A DNA stretch of 64,000 nucleotides, taken from NCBI RefSeq assembly GCF_025725725.1, contig NZ_CP107020.1, positions 2,418,001 to 2,482,000 of the forward strand, in the 5' to 3' direction. The notes below the pieces were generated by a model that was not told where the DNA came from, did not search any database, and saw only the letters and a program-made list of their open reading frames with translations. Made by a program: the position numbers and the translations under genes. This document shows positions 28,801-39,010 of the stretch, in pieces (position 1 is the stretch's first letter; every line of letters begins with the position of its first letter). This DNA comes from Brachybacterium huguangmaarense (GTDB lineage: Bacteria > Actinomycetota > Actinomycetes > Actinomycetales > Dermabacteraceae).

Positions 28801-30126
28801 ATGACCGCCCTCCTGGCGACCCTGATCCCGCTCGCGATCCTCGGCGTGGCCGGCGCCGCCGTGTTCACGGCCGCCGACGCCGCGACCCTGTCCGTCAGCC
28901 GCGCCGGCCTCGAGCGCGCCCTCGAGGACCGCCCCGAGCGGGTCCGGCGGCGCGTCATGCACCAGCACGACGACGCCTCGCGCGTGTTCGCGACCGTCAC
29001 GATGGGCAGGATCCTCTCCGAGGCCCTGTTCGCCGTCTCCGTCGCGGGCATCGCCTTCGAGCTGCTCGACGGCTGGATCGTGCCGCTCGTGGTCGCGGTC
29101 CTCGTCGTGTGGGCGATCTCGTTCATCGCCGTGTCCGTGTCGCCGCGCACGCTCGGCCGACGCAGCCCCGAGACCACCGCGATCGCCCTGTCGGGCGTGA
29201 TCGGCGTGGCCCGCGCCCTGCTGTGGCCGCTCGCGATGGCCTTCATCCACATCGGCTCCGCCTTCACGCCGGGCGGCAAGGTGCGCGGCGGCCCGTACGC
29301 GACGGAGGCCGAGCTGCGCCACTTCGTCGATCGCGCGACCGAGTCCCAGGAGCTCGAGCACGACGAGCGCGACATGATCCAGGGCGTCTTCGACCTCGGC
29401 GACACGCGCATCCGCGAGCTCATGGTGCCGCGCACCGACATGGTCACCGTCTCCGAGGACGCGACCGCGGAGAAGGCCGTGCGCCTGTTCGTGCGCTCGG
29501 GCTTCTCCCGCATCCCCGTGATCGGCGAGAACGTCGACGACCTGCTCGGCGTGCTCTACACCAAGGACGTCATGCGGGCGATCCACTCGCCGTGGAACCC
29601 CGGCGCTGACCGCCGCGTCACCGAGATCATGCGCCCGGCCATGTTCGTGCCCGAGATCGCGGGCGCCGACGACGTCATGCGGCAGATGCAGGAGCGGCGC
29701 ATCCACGTCGCGATCGTCGTCGACGAGTACGGCGGCGTGTGCGGGATCGTCACGATCGAGGACATCCTCGAGGAGATCGTCGGGGAGATCGCGGACGAGC
29801 ACGACCGCCGCGAGCCCGAGATCGAGGAGCTCCGGGACGGCGTGTACCGGGTGCCGGCGCGCGAGTCGATCGCCGACGTCGGCGAGCTGTTCGGCCTCGA
29901 CATCGACGACGAGGACGTCGACACGGTCGGCGGCCTGCTCGCCAAGACCCTCGGCCGGGTGCCGGTGATCGGCGCCGAGGGCGACGCCCACGGGCTCCAC
30001 ATGGAGGCCGAGCGCACCTCCGGGCGCCGCAAGCGCCTGTCCTCGGTGCTGGTCAGCCGCACCCCGCGCACCGAGGAGCCCGACGACGAGGACGAGACCC
30101 CCGAGGACGGACACAGCGATGAGTGA
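28801..30126 (+). CDS. hemolysin C/CorC family (CNNM plus CBS) membrane protein
   Basis: The 441-residue product has an N-terminal CNNM (DUF21) membrane domain of about four helices with a VSVSPRTLGRRSPE turn, a CBS pair (IRELMVPRTDMVTV and VVDEYGGVCGIVTIEDILEEIVGEI) and a CorC-HlyC C-terminal domain. Relatives move or regulate magnesium or cobalt. An acidic tail (EEPDDEDETPED) overlaps the era start by 8 bp. It begins 5 bp after ybeY, in the usual order. Confidence 0.92.
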   Translation: MTALLATLIPLAILGVAGAAVFTAADAATLSVSRAGLERALEDRPERVRRRVMHQHDDASRVFATVTMGRILSEALFAVSVAGIAFELLDGWIVPLVVAVLVVWAISFIAVSVSPRTLGRRSPETTAIALSGVIGVARALLWPLAMAFIHIGSAFTPGGKVRGGPYATEAELRHFVDRATESQELEHDERDMIQGVFDLGDTRIRELMVPRTDMVTVSEDATAEKAVRLFVRSGFSRIPVIGENVDDLLGVLYTKDVMRAIHSPWNPGADRRVTEIMRPAMFVPEIAGADDVMRQMQERRIHVAIVVDEYGGVCGIVTIEDILEEIVGEIADEHDRREPEIEELRDGVYRVPARESIADVGELFGLDIDDEDVDTVGGLLAKTLGRVPVIGAEGDAHGLHMEAERTSGRRKRLSSVLVSRTPRTEEPDDEDETPEDGHSDE

Positions 30127-31072
30127 GACCACCCCCGCCGCCGAGCACCGCTCGGGCTTCGTCGCGATCGTCGGGCGCCCCAACGTCGGCAAGTCGACCC
30201 TCACGAACGCGCTCGTGGGGGAGAAGGTCGCGATCACGTCGTCGAAGCCGCAGACCACGCGCCGCGCGATCCGCGGCATCGTGACCCTGCCCGAGGCGCA
30301 GATCGTGCTCGTCGACACGCCCGGCGTGCACCGGCCCCGCACCCTGCTCGGGGAGCGCCTGAACGACCTGGTCCGCGAGACGCTCACCGAGGTCGACGTG
30401 GTCGGGTTCTGCCTGCCGGCCGACCAGAAGATCGGCCCGGGCGACCGGTACATCGCCCAGGACCTCGCCGAGATCACGGGCGGCCGCCGCGGCCCGCGGC
30501 TCGTCGCGATCGTCACCAAGTGCGACCTGGTCCCGCGGGACCGCGTGGGCGAGCACCTGCTCGACGTCTCGCAGCTGCTCGACTTCGACGACATCGTGCC
30601 CATCAGCGCGGTCACGGGCCGGCAGGTCGACGTGCTCACCGAGGTGATCGCCAAGAACCTGCCCGTCGGCCCGCAGCTGTACCCCGACGACCAGATCACC
30701 GAGGAGACCGACGAGTCCCTCATCGCCGAGCTCATCCGCGAGGCCGCGCTCGAGGGCGTGCGCGACGAGCTGCCGCACTCGCTGGCCGTGACGATCGAGG
30801 AGATCGCCGAGACCGACCCCGACGGCGACCCGTTCAAGGAGGTCGCGCCGGGCGAGGGGCGGCTCGTCGTGCGCGCGTCGATCTTCGTCGAGCGCGACAG
30901 CCAGAAGGGCATCGTGATCGGTCGCGCCGGGAGCCACCTCAAGGAGGTCGGCACGCGGGCCCGCCGCGAGATCCAGCGCCACCTCGGCCGTCCGGTGTTC
31001 CTCGACCTGCGGGTCAAGGTGGCCAAGGACTGGCAGCGCGATCCCAAGCAGCTCGGGCGGCTGGGGTTCTGA
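30119..31072 (+). CDS. era: GTPase Era
   Basis: The 317-residue product has G1 GRPNVGKST, G2 TTRRAIRG, G3 DTPGVHRP, G4 TKCD and a C-terminal KH domain (IVIGRAGSHLKEVGTRARREI..HLGRPVFLDLRVKVAKDWQ). Era binds the 3' end of 16S rRNA during 30S assembly, in keeping with neighbouring ybeY and phoH. It closes the HIT-to-era operon. Confidence 0.97.
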   Translation: MSETTPAAEHRSGFVAIVGRPNVGKSTLTNALVGEKVAITSSKPQTTRRAIRGIVTLPEAQIVLVDTPGVHRPRTLLGERLNDLVRETLTEVDVVGFCLPADQKIGPGDRYIAQDLAEITGGRRGPRLVAIVTKCDLVPRDRVGEHLLDVSQLLDFDDIVPISAVTGRQVDVLTEVIAKNLPVGPQLYPDDQITEETDESLIAELIREAALEGVRDELPHSLAVTIEEIAETDPDGDPFKEVAPGEGRLVVRASIFVERDSQKGIVIGRAGSHLKEVGTRARREIQRHLGRPVFLDLRVKVAKDWQRDPKQLGRLGF

Positions 31073-31119
31073 GGGCGTCTCGGATCGTGACACCGGCGCT
31101 CGACCCGCGGAGCCGGTGG

Positions 31120-31125
31120 TAGCGT
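31120..31125 (+). promoter_or_regulatory. candidate -10 element for the leuA leader transcript
   Basis: TAGCGT ends 7 nt before the leader-peptide ATG at 31133, so the leader mRNA is probably leaderless. A CTCGAC at 31099 may be a degenerate -35. Confidence 0.45.
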
Positions 31126-31132
31126 GCCTCAC

Positions 31133-31159
31133 ATGCGTGGATCGCTGCTCCTGCTTAGC

Positions 31160-31177
<18 letters not shown>
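31133..31177 (+). CDS. leucine-rich leader peptide of leuA (attenuator)
   Basis: This 14-codon reading frame reads MRGSLLLLSRRVEA and has four consecutive leucine codons (31145-31156). It lies 69 bp before the leuA start. A peptide rich in the end product of the pathway is the hallmark of ribosome-stalling attenuation, which has been predicted for leuA in actinobacteria. The TAGCGT just upstream suggests the mRNA begins at the ATG. The gene is too short for standard gene callers. The following hairpin (31160-31200) begins in its arginine codons. Confidence 0.85.
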
Positions 31178-33094
<1,917 letters not shown>

Positions 33095-33182
33095 GGCCGA
33101 CGGGCCGACGGGCCGACGGGCCGACGGCTGAGGCTGGAGGCCGACGGGCCGACGGGCCGACGGGCCGACGGCTGAGGCTGGA
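33095..33182. repeat. 44-bp tandem duplication built of 8-bp GGCCGACG units
   Basis: Two exact 44-bp copies (33095-33138, 33139-33182) each contain GGCCGACG four times followed by GCTGAGGCTGGA. The array begins directly after the leuA stop codon. The unit length is not a multiple of three, so it is non-coding. Confidence 0.9.
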
Positions 33183-33293
33183 AGTCGACGGGCGGATGTC
33201 GGACGTTCACCGGCGGAAGTCCGAGGCCGGACATGGCCCGCGAGGGCCCGCTCCCCAGTGGGGGCGGGCCCTTCGCGCTGTGTCGGGGCCTCC

Positions 33294-33352
33294 TCGAGAT
33301 CGCCTTTTCGGGCGGAATCCCCGGAGAATTCTACCCGAAAAGGCGATCTCGA
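33294..33352. repeat. long inverted repeat within the dispersed-repeat cluster
   Basis: The 19-bp arms 33294-33312 and 33334-33352 are perfect inverse copies (core GATCGCCTTTTCGGG and its complement) around a 21-nt loop that holds an imperfect GAATCC/AGAATTC pairing. It could fold as a hairpin. The right arm belongs to the next direct-repeat copy. Confidence 0.85.
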
Positions 33353-33468
33353 TGCGGCGCCGGCCAAGGATTCCACCGGAAACGGCGATCTCGATGCTCG
33401 GGGAGTTCCGTCTCCAGCTGCAATCTCGCCACGGATCCCGATTTCGACCTGAAAGGCGATCTCCTGGC
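33326..33468. repeat. direct copies of a dispersed repeat ending GGCGATCTC
   Basis: The copies 33326-33355 and 33368-33397 match at 26 of 30 positions with a 42-bp period. A third, more degraded copy lies at 33440-33468. The shared pattern is G-purine-ATTC, then ACC-GAAA, then GGCGATCTC. The array has no regular spacers and is not a CRISPR. Confidence 0.8.
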
Positions 33469-33823
33469 GACGGCGGATGCGCTCCCTCTCGACCGAGAGG
33501 GCGGCGACGGAGCCCCGAGTCGACGTCGGATGGCATCCGGGCGGAGGGTGCCCTGCCGCCGGGAGCCGCCGGCTCCGACAGCTCCGACAGCTTGGCTTAC
33601 CACCTTTCCGCCATGGCATCTGTTCGCTCGTCGGCCGTTTCGTCACGGAGACTGCTCGCCCCGATCGAGCACGGTCACCCCTCTCACTGTCCGGCCCATG
33701 TCCGCGCCCATGCTTGCGGATGCCGCTACACGTGCCCGCCCCGAAGCCCGCTTCCGCCGGAATGCCTTGACAGCCACCCATCGCCTTCCACCGCCCCATT
33801 CGGCGTTCCCTCCCAATGCAGAG

Positions 33824-33832
33824 TTGTCCACA
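33824..33832 (+). promoter_or_regulatory. DnaA-box-like TTGTCCACA upstream of the HNH gene
   Basis: TTGTCCACA equals the preferred DnaA box of high-GC actinobacteria. It stands alone, 62 bp before the DUF222-HNH start, and its role is unknown. Confidence 0.4.
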
Positions 33833-33893
33833 TTCTCGAAAAGGTCTCAAGAGCGCGTCCCGTTTGTCAGACCCCCTCGGAAGAATAGGGGGC

Positions 33894-35885
33894 ATGACGA
33901 CAAGACGGGATCATTCGAGGGCCGAGGGTCCGGAGCGCGATGACCGCGCCCGGGCACTGGGTGCGGATGGTCCTGCACTGCTCCCGGCGGGAGGGGGTGA
34001 CGTTCCGGCGGGCGGCACGAGCACGAGGTCGATGCCCACCGAGGGAACTGCATCGAGACGCAATGACGGGTCGCTCCCCTCGAGCACCCGCGTGCCTTCG
34101 GGTACTGCCGCGACCGACGGCGACTGCACCGCCCCCGCTGATGATGCCCTGTCCCAGGTCCTCGCCCAGGCGGAGATGCTCAGCCGTGACGGGGCGGCGC
34201 GTGAGGTCGTGGCATCGATCCTCGCGGGGGCGCTGGCAGCGGTGGAGGCCCCGGTGGCGATGCGTGATGGGTTGGTCGACACTGAACCCGGCTCCGCCGC
34301 CGAGGCCCTCGGTGTGGTCGCGGTCATCGATCAGCTCCGCTCCACCCTCGCCGCTCTTGATGCGACCTGGCAGGTCATAGCCGCGACCCGGATCACCGAC
34401 GCCGACGCCGCACGGGGCGTCCCCACGACAGAGCAGGGCCGCGCCGCCGCGCAGGAGCTGAGCCTGGCACGCCGAGTCTCGCCGTCGGCGTCGTCGATGT
34501 CTCTGGCCGCGTCGCAGCGCCTGGTCACCCAGCTCCCCAGCACGTTCAGCCTGCTCGCCGCCGGCCGGGTCACCGAGCAGCAGGCCCGGGCGATCGCGGT
34601 CGCGCTCGATGACGTTGACCCTGACGTCGCCGCGTCCATCGACGAAGTCCTGACCGCCGACCCTGCACGCCTGAACGGTGTGGGCACACGGCGTCTAGGT
34701 GCCGAAGTCCGTGCTCTACGCGACGCGAGAGACCCGGATGATGCCCGGCACCGTGCCACGCGTGCGGCGCGGGGCCGGTGTGTGCGGACGCGACTGCTGG
34801 AAGACCACATGGTCGCCGTCACCGCGACCGTGCGGGCCATGGATGCCAGCGCGGTCATGAAAGCCCTGCGCGCCGAGGCTGAAGCCCGTCGTGCCCAGGG
34901 CTCGATCGACGGAGTCCGGGCGCTCGAGGCTGATGCCCTAGTCGACGCGATCACCGGCGGTGATCGGGCACGGGACCCGTTTGTCTCGGGCGAGTCACTG
35001 CCTGATGCTCAGTTCGAAGGCGTCCCGCTGCCCGGCGGAGCGACCGTGCTCGACACGGACGGACGCGGCGAGATGCTCGATGACACGCGCGACCATGACG
35101 TTCCGGGCCTAGACCAGGAACGTGAGTCCGACGCCTCAGACACCAGCCACCGCTCGACAGACCGCTACCGTCACCGTCGCATCACCATCGGTGTGGTGAT
35201 CACCGATCGGGCGCTCCTGGCCCCGGACGGGGGCGGAGAGCTCGCCCACCTCGAGGGCTACGGCCCCATCCCGGCCCACATCATCACCGACACTCTTCGT
35301 GGGAGCCCGCCGGGGTATAAGAACAACCCCGGGTGGGACGAACACCCCGACGCCACGATGAACGCGACCATGAGACGGCTGTACACCCACCCCACGACGG
35401 GTGAGCTGGTGGCGATGGACTCCCGCGCCCGGGCGTTCCCCGCGCCGCTGGAGCAGATGGTCCGGTGGAGGGAATCGACGTGCGCGAGCCCGTGGTGCAA
35501 CGCCACCGTCCGCCACATCGACCACATCACCCCACACGCTGACGGTGGCGCCACCTCCTACGCGAACGCGCAGGGACTGTGCGTCCGCTGCAATCTGCTC
35601 AAGGACCACGCCGGGTGGACCGTCACCCCCACCCGCGACGACGACGGTGCACCGGCGGTGACGTGGTCGAGCCCTGGTGGGGCGACCACGACCTGCCACC
35701 TCACGCCCCTCGGACCCCTTGGACCCGGCGACAACCACCAGTGCCACGAGAGCGGCGGGCGCCACGAGGCCACCGGAGCCCTTACGAACCTCGGGGACGG
35801 AGCCGACGGCGCCGGTCCTTCCCGCGAGTGCGGCGACACCGACGACGAGCCCGACACCGAGACCAGTCCGTCGGCTGATCCCTAG
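33894..35885 (+). CDS. DUF222 domain HNH endonuclease family protein (13E12-type)
   Basis: The 663-residue product has a low-complexity N-terminus (about 90 residues), a DUF222 helical domain (about 95-380), an acidic variable segment and a C-terminal HNH nuclease motif (CASPWCNATVRHIDHITPHADGGATSYANAQGLCVRCN, two CxxC pairs with HIDH). Such genes are multi-copy and often appear as insertions in actinobacterial chromosomes; their role is unsettled. I choose the ATG at 33894 with AGGGGG upstream; an in-frame ATG at 33816 lacks a site. Its base composition looks less GC-rich than the neighbours, suggesting acquisition. Confidence 0.85.
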   Translation: MTTRRDHSRAEGPERDDRARALGADGPALLPAGGGDVPAGGTSTRSMPTEGTASRRNDGSLPSSTRVPSGTAATDGDCTAPADDALSQVLAQAEMLSRDGAAREVVASILAGALAAVEAPVAMRDGLVDTEPGSAAEALGVVAVIDQLRSTLAALDATWQVIAATRITDADAARGVPTTEQGRAAAQELSLARRVSPSASSMSLAASQRLVTQLPSTFSLLAAGRVTEQQARAIAVALDDVDPDVAASIDEVLTADPARLNGVGTRRLGAEVRALRDARDPDDARHRATRAARGRCVRTRLLEDHMVAVTATVRAMDASAVMKALRAEAEARRAQGSIDGVRALEADALVDAITGGDRARDPFVSGESLPDAQFEGVPLPGGATVLDTDGRGEMLDDTRDHDVPGLDQERESDASDTSHRSTDRYRHRRITIGVVITDRALLAPDGGGELAHLEGYGPIPAHIITDTLRGSPPGYKNNPGWDEHPDATMNATMRRLYTHPTTGELVAMDSRARAFPAPLEQMVRWRESTCASPWCNATVRHIDHITPHADGGATSYANAQGLCVRCNLLKDHAGWTVTPTRDDDGAPAVTWSSPGGATTTCHLTPLGPLGPGDNHQCHESGGRHEATGALTNLGDGADGAGPSRECGDTDDEPDTETSPSADP

Positions 35886-36039
35886 AGACTGCGCCGCCCA
35901 GCTGACGAGAGAGCGGTCGACAACGCTGCGGCCGACAACGCCGCGGCGTACCGGCAGCCTCCTCCATCGCCGCTCGCCGACACCGACAGGACGGCAGTCA
36001 GTCCTTCGGCGACCACCTCGTCGGCAACTGGCCCAGCGA

Positions 36040-37128
36040 TCAGCCGCCCGCTCGCGCGGTCGCACCGCACGAGACCCGCGCGTCGTCCCTGGACTCGCGC
36101 GCCTCGGGAGCCGAGGCCTCGCCTGAACCCGCTGTCATGATCGCGTCCTCACCGCGCCCCGTGTCCGCGTCCTCACCGCGCCCCATGTCCTCGTCCTCAC
36201 CCCGCCCCATGTCCTCACCGTCCGGGCCGACGGCGCTCGCCTCCGGCGCCATCACCGGCCGGCGTGCCTCGCGGCGTGCCGTGAGGGTCGTACCGACGCT
36301 CGCGGCGATGACGAGCACGACGGCGAGCACTCCGAGCACGGTGATCGGCTGGCCGAGCAGGGCGAGCCCCGCGAGCGCGGCCACGGCCGGCTCGAGGCTC
36401 AGCAGGATGCCGAACACGTGCCGCGGGAGCCGGCGCAGCGCCGACAGCTCGAGCACGTACGGGATGACCGAGGCCAGGAGCGAACAGCCCAGGGCCAGCA
36501 GCAGCAGATGAGGCTCGACCACCGCGCGCGCCACGCCGCCGGCGCCGAGCGGGAGCAGCGCCACCGCCCCGATCGCGACGGCCACCGCGAGACCGCCATG
36601 GCCCGGTACCACCTGCCCGACCTGCGCGCTCGTCAGGATGTAGCACGCCCAGAACACGCCCGCCGTCAGGGCGAACACCACGCCGAGCGGATCGAGCGAG
36701 GCGATCCCCACGAGCGACTCCACCCCGAACAAGGAGACGCCCACGAGCGCGACCCCGACGCACGCCAGGTCCGCGGCGCGCCGCGACAGCACGGCCGACA
36801 GCACGAGCGGCCCGAGGAACTCGATCGCCACCGCGGCGCCCAGCGGGATCCGCTCGATCGCCGAGTAGAACGAGCCGTTCATCGCCCCGAGCGCGACCCC
36901 GAACAGCACGACCGCCCTCCACTGCGCGCCGTCCCAGCGATGGACGGCCGGCCGGACGATCGCGAGCAGCACGATCGCGGCGATCCCGAGCCGCAGGCAC
37001 GTCACGCCCCACGAGCCGAGGGAGCCGAACAGCTGCGCGGCGAACGCGGCGCCGAACTGGAGGGACACGCACGACCCGAGGATCATCGCGACGGGCATGC
37101 CGGTGCGGGACGTGGGGGCGGAACTCAT
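36040..37128 (-). CDS. EamA/RhtA-type exporter with repetitive C-terminal tail
   Basis: The 362-residue product has about ten hydrophobic segments in two EamA halves (RLGIAAIVLLAIVRPAVHRW, AVAIEFLGPLVLSAVL, SSLEPAVAALAG-type end). Relatives export threonine, homoserine or other metabolites. The tail of about 70 residues holds EDxDxGRG octapeptides coded by three 24-bp repeats. The ATG at 37128 is used; another at 37140 is possible. It is divergent from a LysR-type regulator across 114 bp, the classic exporter-regulator pair. Confidence 0.82.
   Translation of the reverse strand: MSSAPTSRTGMPVAMILGSCVSLQFGAAFAAQLFGSLGSWGVTCLRLGIAAIVLLAIVRPAVHRWDGAQWRAVVLFGVALGAMNGSFYSAIERIPLGAAVAIEFLGPLVLSAVLSRRAADLACVGVALVGVSLFGVESLVGIASLDPLGVVFALTAGVFWACYILTSAQVGQVVPGHGGLAVAVAIGAVALLPLGAGGVARAVVEPHLLLLALGCSLLASVIPYVLELSALRRLPRHVFGILLSLEPAVAALAGLALLGQPITVLGVLAVVLVIAASVGTTLTARREARRPVMAPEASAVGPDGEDMGRGEDEDMGRGEDADTGRGEDAIMTAGSGEASAPEARESRDDARVSCGATARAGG
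36143..36214. repeat. three 24-bp tandem repeats in the exporter gene
   Basis: The copies 36143-36166, 36167-36190 and 36191-36214 share the core GTCCTCACC-CGCCCC-TGTCC. They are in frame and encode an eight-residue acidic repeat in the cytoplasmic tail. Confidence 0.85.
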
Positions 37129-37152
37129 GGCATCCAGCATCGTCCCGTGCGA

Positions 37153-37194
37153 TGCTTCAGTCCAGCGACACTTCGTGACGAATGAGGTGAAGCA
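37153..37194. promoter_or_regulatory. operator region shared by exporter and LysR regulator
   Basis: TGCTTCA (37153-37159) and TGAAGCA (37188-37194) form a perfect inverted repeat that encloses the palindrome TTCGT-G-ACGAA (37172-37182). The divergent 114-bp gap is where a LysR-type protein would bind. Confidence 0.55.
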
Positions 37195-37242
37195 GACCTG
37201 ATCGTTCGCCACCCCGACCCCTACCCCTGAGAGGTGCCCCCC

Positions 37243-38175
37243 GTGCTCAACGTCCAGCGTCTGCGCATGCTCTCGGAGCTGCACCGCCTGGGCACCCTCG
37301 CCGAGGTGGCGCGCTCCCTGTCCTACTCGCCCTCCGCCGTCTCGCAGCAGCTGGCCATCCTCGAGAAGGAGGCGGGCGTGACGCTCCTGGAGAAGTCCGG
37401 CCGACGGGTCCGCCTCACGGACGCGGCGCTCGGACTCGTCGGCCACGCCGACGCGGTGCTCGAACGCCTCGAGCGCGCCGAGGCCGAGCTCGCCTCGACC
37501 CGCCCCGAGATCGCCGGCACCCTGCGCGTCGCGTCGTTCCAGACGCCGCTCCTCTCGATCGCGCCGCCCGCTCTCACCCTGCTCGCCCGCGAGCATCCGG
37601 CGCTGCTGGTGACGATCACCCAGCGCGAGCTCGCCGCCGCCCACGACGGCCTGCTCGCCCACGACTTCGACGTGATCCTGGGCGAGGAGTTCCCCGGCGT
37701 GCACGAGCCGTTGCGGCCCGGCGTCGACCGCGAGGAGCTCGTGAGCGACCCACTCCTGCTCGTGCTGCCCCGCACCGGACCGTGGTCGCGCCCGCGATCC
37801 CTCGCCGAGCTCGCGGACGCGCCGTGGGCGCTCGACCCCGCCCAGACGCCCACCGGCCTGTGGGCGCGCTCCGCCCTGCGGGCCGCCGGATTCGAGCCCG
37901 ACGTCCGCTTCGACTCGCCCGACCCGCTGCTCCAGGCCCATCTGGTGCGCTCGGGCCATGCCGCCGCTCTCATCCCCTCGCTCATCGCCGGCCAGCACCT
38001 CGCCGGCACGCATCTGCGGCGCCTGCCGGGCAACCCGCAGCGGCTGATCTACACCTCGGTCCGCGCGGGGCGCGCCGAGCATCCCGCCATCCGCGCCTTC
38101 CGCACAGCCCTGCAGGCCTCGGCACGGGAGGAGGCGCCGGTGATCGACTCGCGCGAGATCCCGCTCGGCGTCTAG
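37243..38175 (+). CDS. LysR family transcriptional regulator
   Basis: The 310-residue product has an N-terminal winged helix (LNVQRLRMLSELHRLGTLAEVARSLSYSPSAVSQQLAILEKEAGV) and a substrate-binding domain (about 90-300). It resembles the ArgP/LysG-like group that often controls a divergent amino acid exporter. The GTG at 37243 has GAGAGGTG 8 nt upstream; the GTG at 37234 would lie inside that site. Its likely target is the EamA gene and itself. Confidence 0.88.
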   Translation: MLNVQRLRMLSELHRLGTLAEVARSLSYSPSAVSQQLAILEKEAGVTLLEKSGRRVRLTDAALGLVGHADAVLERLERAEAELASTRPEIAGTLRVASFQTPLLSIAPPALTLLAREHPALLVTITQRELAAAHDGLLAHDFDVILGEEFPGVHEPLRPGVDREELVSDPLLLVLPRTGPWSRPRSLAELADAPWALDPAQTPTGLWARSALRAAGFEPDVRFDSPDPLLQAHLVRSGHAAALIPSLIAGQHLAGTHLRRLPGNPQRLIYTSVRAGRAEHPAIRAFRTALQASAREEAPVIDSREIPLGV

Positions 38176-38196
38176 GTCGGGGCGACCCGTGGTATA

Positions 38197-38210
38197 TCTT
38201 GAGCTCAAGA
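38197..38210. promoter_or_regulatory. 14-bp perfect palindrome upstream of the methyltransferase
   Basis: TCTTGAGCTCAAGA overlaps a TATATCT promoter-like stretch 20 bp before the tam start. The pattern TCTTGA-N2-TCAAGA resembles MarR-family operators. No MarR gene is nearby. Confidence 0.55.
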
Positions 38211-38230
38211 GGATTGAAGGAGAGACCACG

Positions 38231-39010
38231 ATGGACGAGCCGCAGCACCACACCTGGGACCCCGAGCGCTACCTCGCCTACGCCGGCGAACGCGGGCGCC
38301 CGTTCCTCGACCTGCTCGCGCGCGTCGGGGCGCGCGCCCCACGCCATGTCGCCGACCTCGGCGCAGGGCCGGGCAACCTCACCGCGCTGCTGCACGACCG
38401 GTGGCCCGAGGCCGAGGTGACGGCGGTCGACGCGAGCCCCGAGATGATCGAGCGAGCCCGTGGGGTCGCCGGGATCACCGCCGAGCTCGCGGATCTGCGC
38501 ACGTGGCAGCCCGCCGAGCCGCTCGACATCCTCGTCTCCAACGCCGCCCTGCAGTGGGTGCCGGGCCACCTCGAGCTGCTCGACCGCCTCGCCGGCCTGC
38601 TCGCTGACGGCGGATGGCTCGCGATGCAGGTCCCCGGCAATTTCGACGAGCCCAGCCACACCATCCGCCGCGACCTCGCGGCCCTGCCCGAGTTCGCCCC
38701 GCACACGGCGGGCGTGGACGCACCGGCCTCGCACGACGCCGTCACCTACCTGCGCCGCCTCCAGGCCTGCGGGCTCACGGTCGACGCATGGGAGACGACC
38801 TACCTGCACGTGCTGACCGGCCCGGATCCCGTCTTCACGTGGGTCTCGGGGACGGGTGCCCGGCCCACGCTCCAGGCGCTGCCCGCCGCGCTCCGCGCGG
38901 ACTTCGAGGCCGAGTACCGTGCCCGTCTGCGCGAGGCGTACCCGCCCGACGCCGAGGGTCGGGTCGTCCTGCCGTTCCGGCGCGTCTTCGCCGTCGCGCA
39001 CGCCGGCTGA
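38231..39010 (+). CDS. trans-aconitate 2-methyltransferase-like SAM-dependent enzyme
   Basis: The 259-residue product begins HTWDPERYLAYAGERGRPFLDLLARV, has the SAM motif VADLGAGPGNLT (40-51), VDASPEMIERAR and DILVSNAALQWVPGH, all typical of Tam. Tam methylates trans-aconitate to limit its inhibition of aconitase. The ATG at 38231 has a GAAGGAGAG site. A clean palindrome overlaps the promoter, so the gene is probably repressed by an unlinked regulator. Its stop lies inside a 16-bp tandem repeat. Confidence 0.85.
   Translation: MDEPQHHTWDPERYLAYAGERGRPFLDLLARVGARAPRHVADLGAGPGNLTALLHDRWPEAEVTAVDASPEMIERARGVAGITAELADLRTWQPAEPLDILVSNAALQWVPGHLELLDRLAGLLADGGWLAMQVPGNFDEPSHTIRRDLAALPEFAPHTAGVDAPASHDAVTYLRRLQACGLTVDAWETTYLHVLTGPDPVFTWVSGTGARPTLQALPAALRADFEAEYRARLREAYPPDAEGRVVLPFRRVFAVAHAG

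Larger units (their letters stand above)
33183..33893. other. gene-free region holding a cluster of about 30-bp dispersed repeats
   Basis: This 711-bp stretch has no gene I can support. Its left half contains four related copies of a repeat (one inverted, at 33296-33320; then 33326-33355, 33368-33397 and 33440-33468). Its right half is less GC-rich than the flanks and contains TTGACA at 33767 without a matching -10, plus a DnaA-box-like site just before the HNH gene. Confidence 0.7.

Noticed and set aside
33294-33468. CRISPR array
   Set aside because: Copies differ, one is inverted, spacing is irregular (42 and 72 bp) and there are no cas genes.
33767-33772. TTGACA as a promoter for the HNH gene
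   Set aside because: The position of a -10 at 16-18 bp spacing is GC-rich (ACCGCC), so the hexamer is probably chance.
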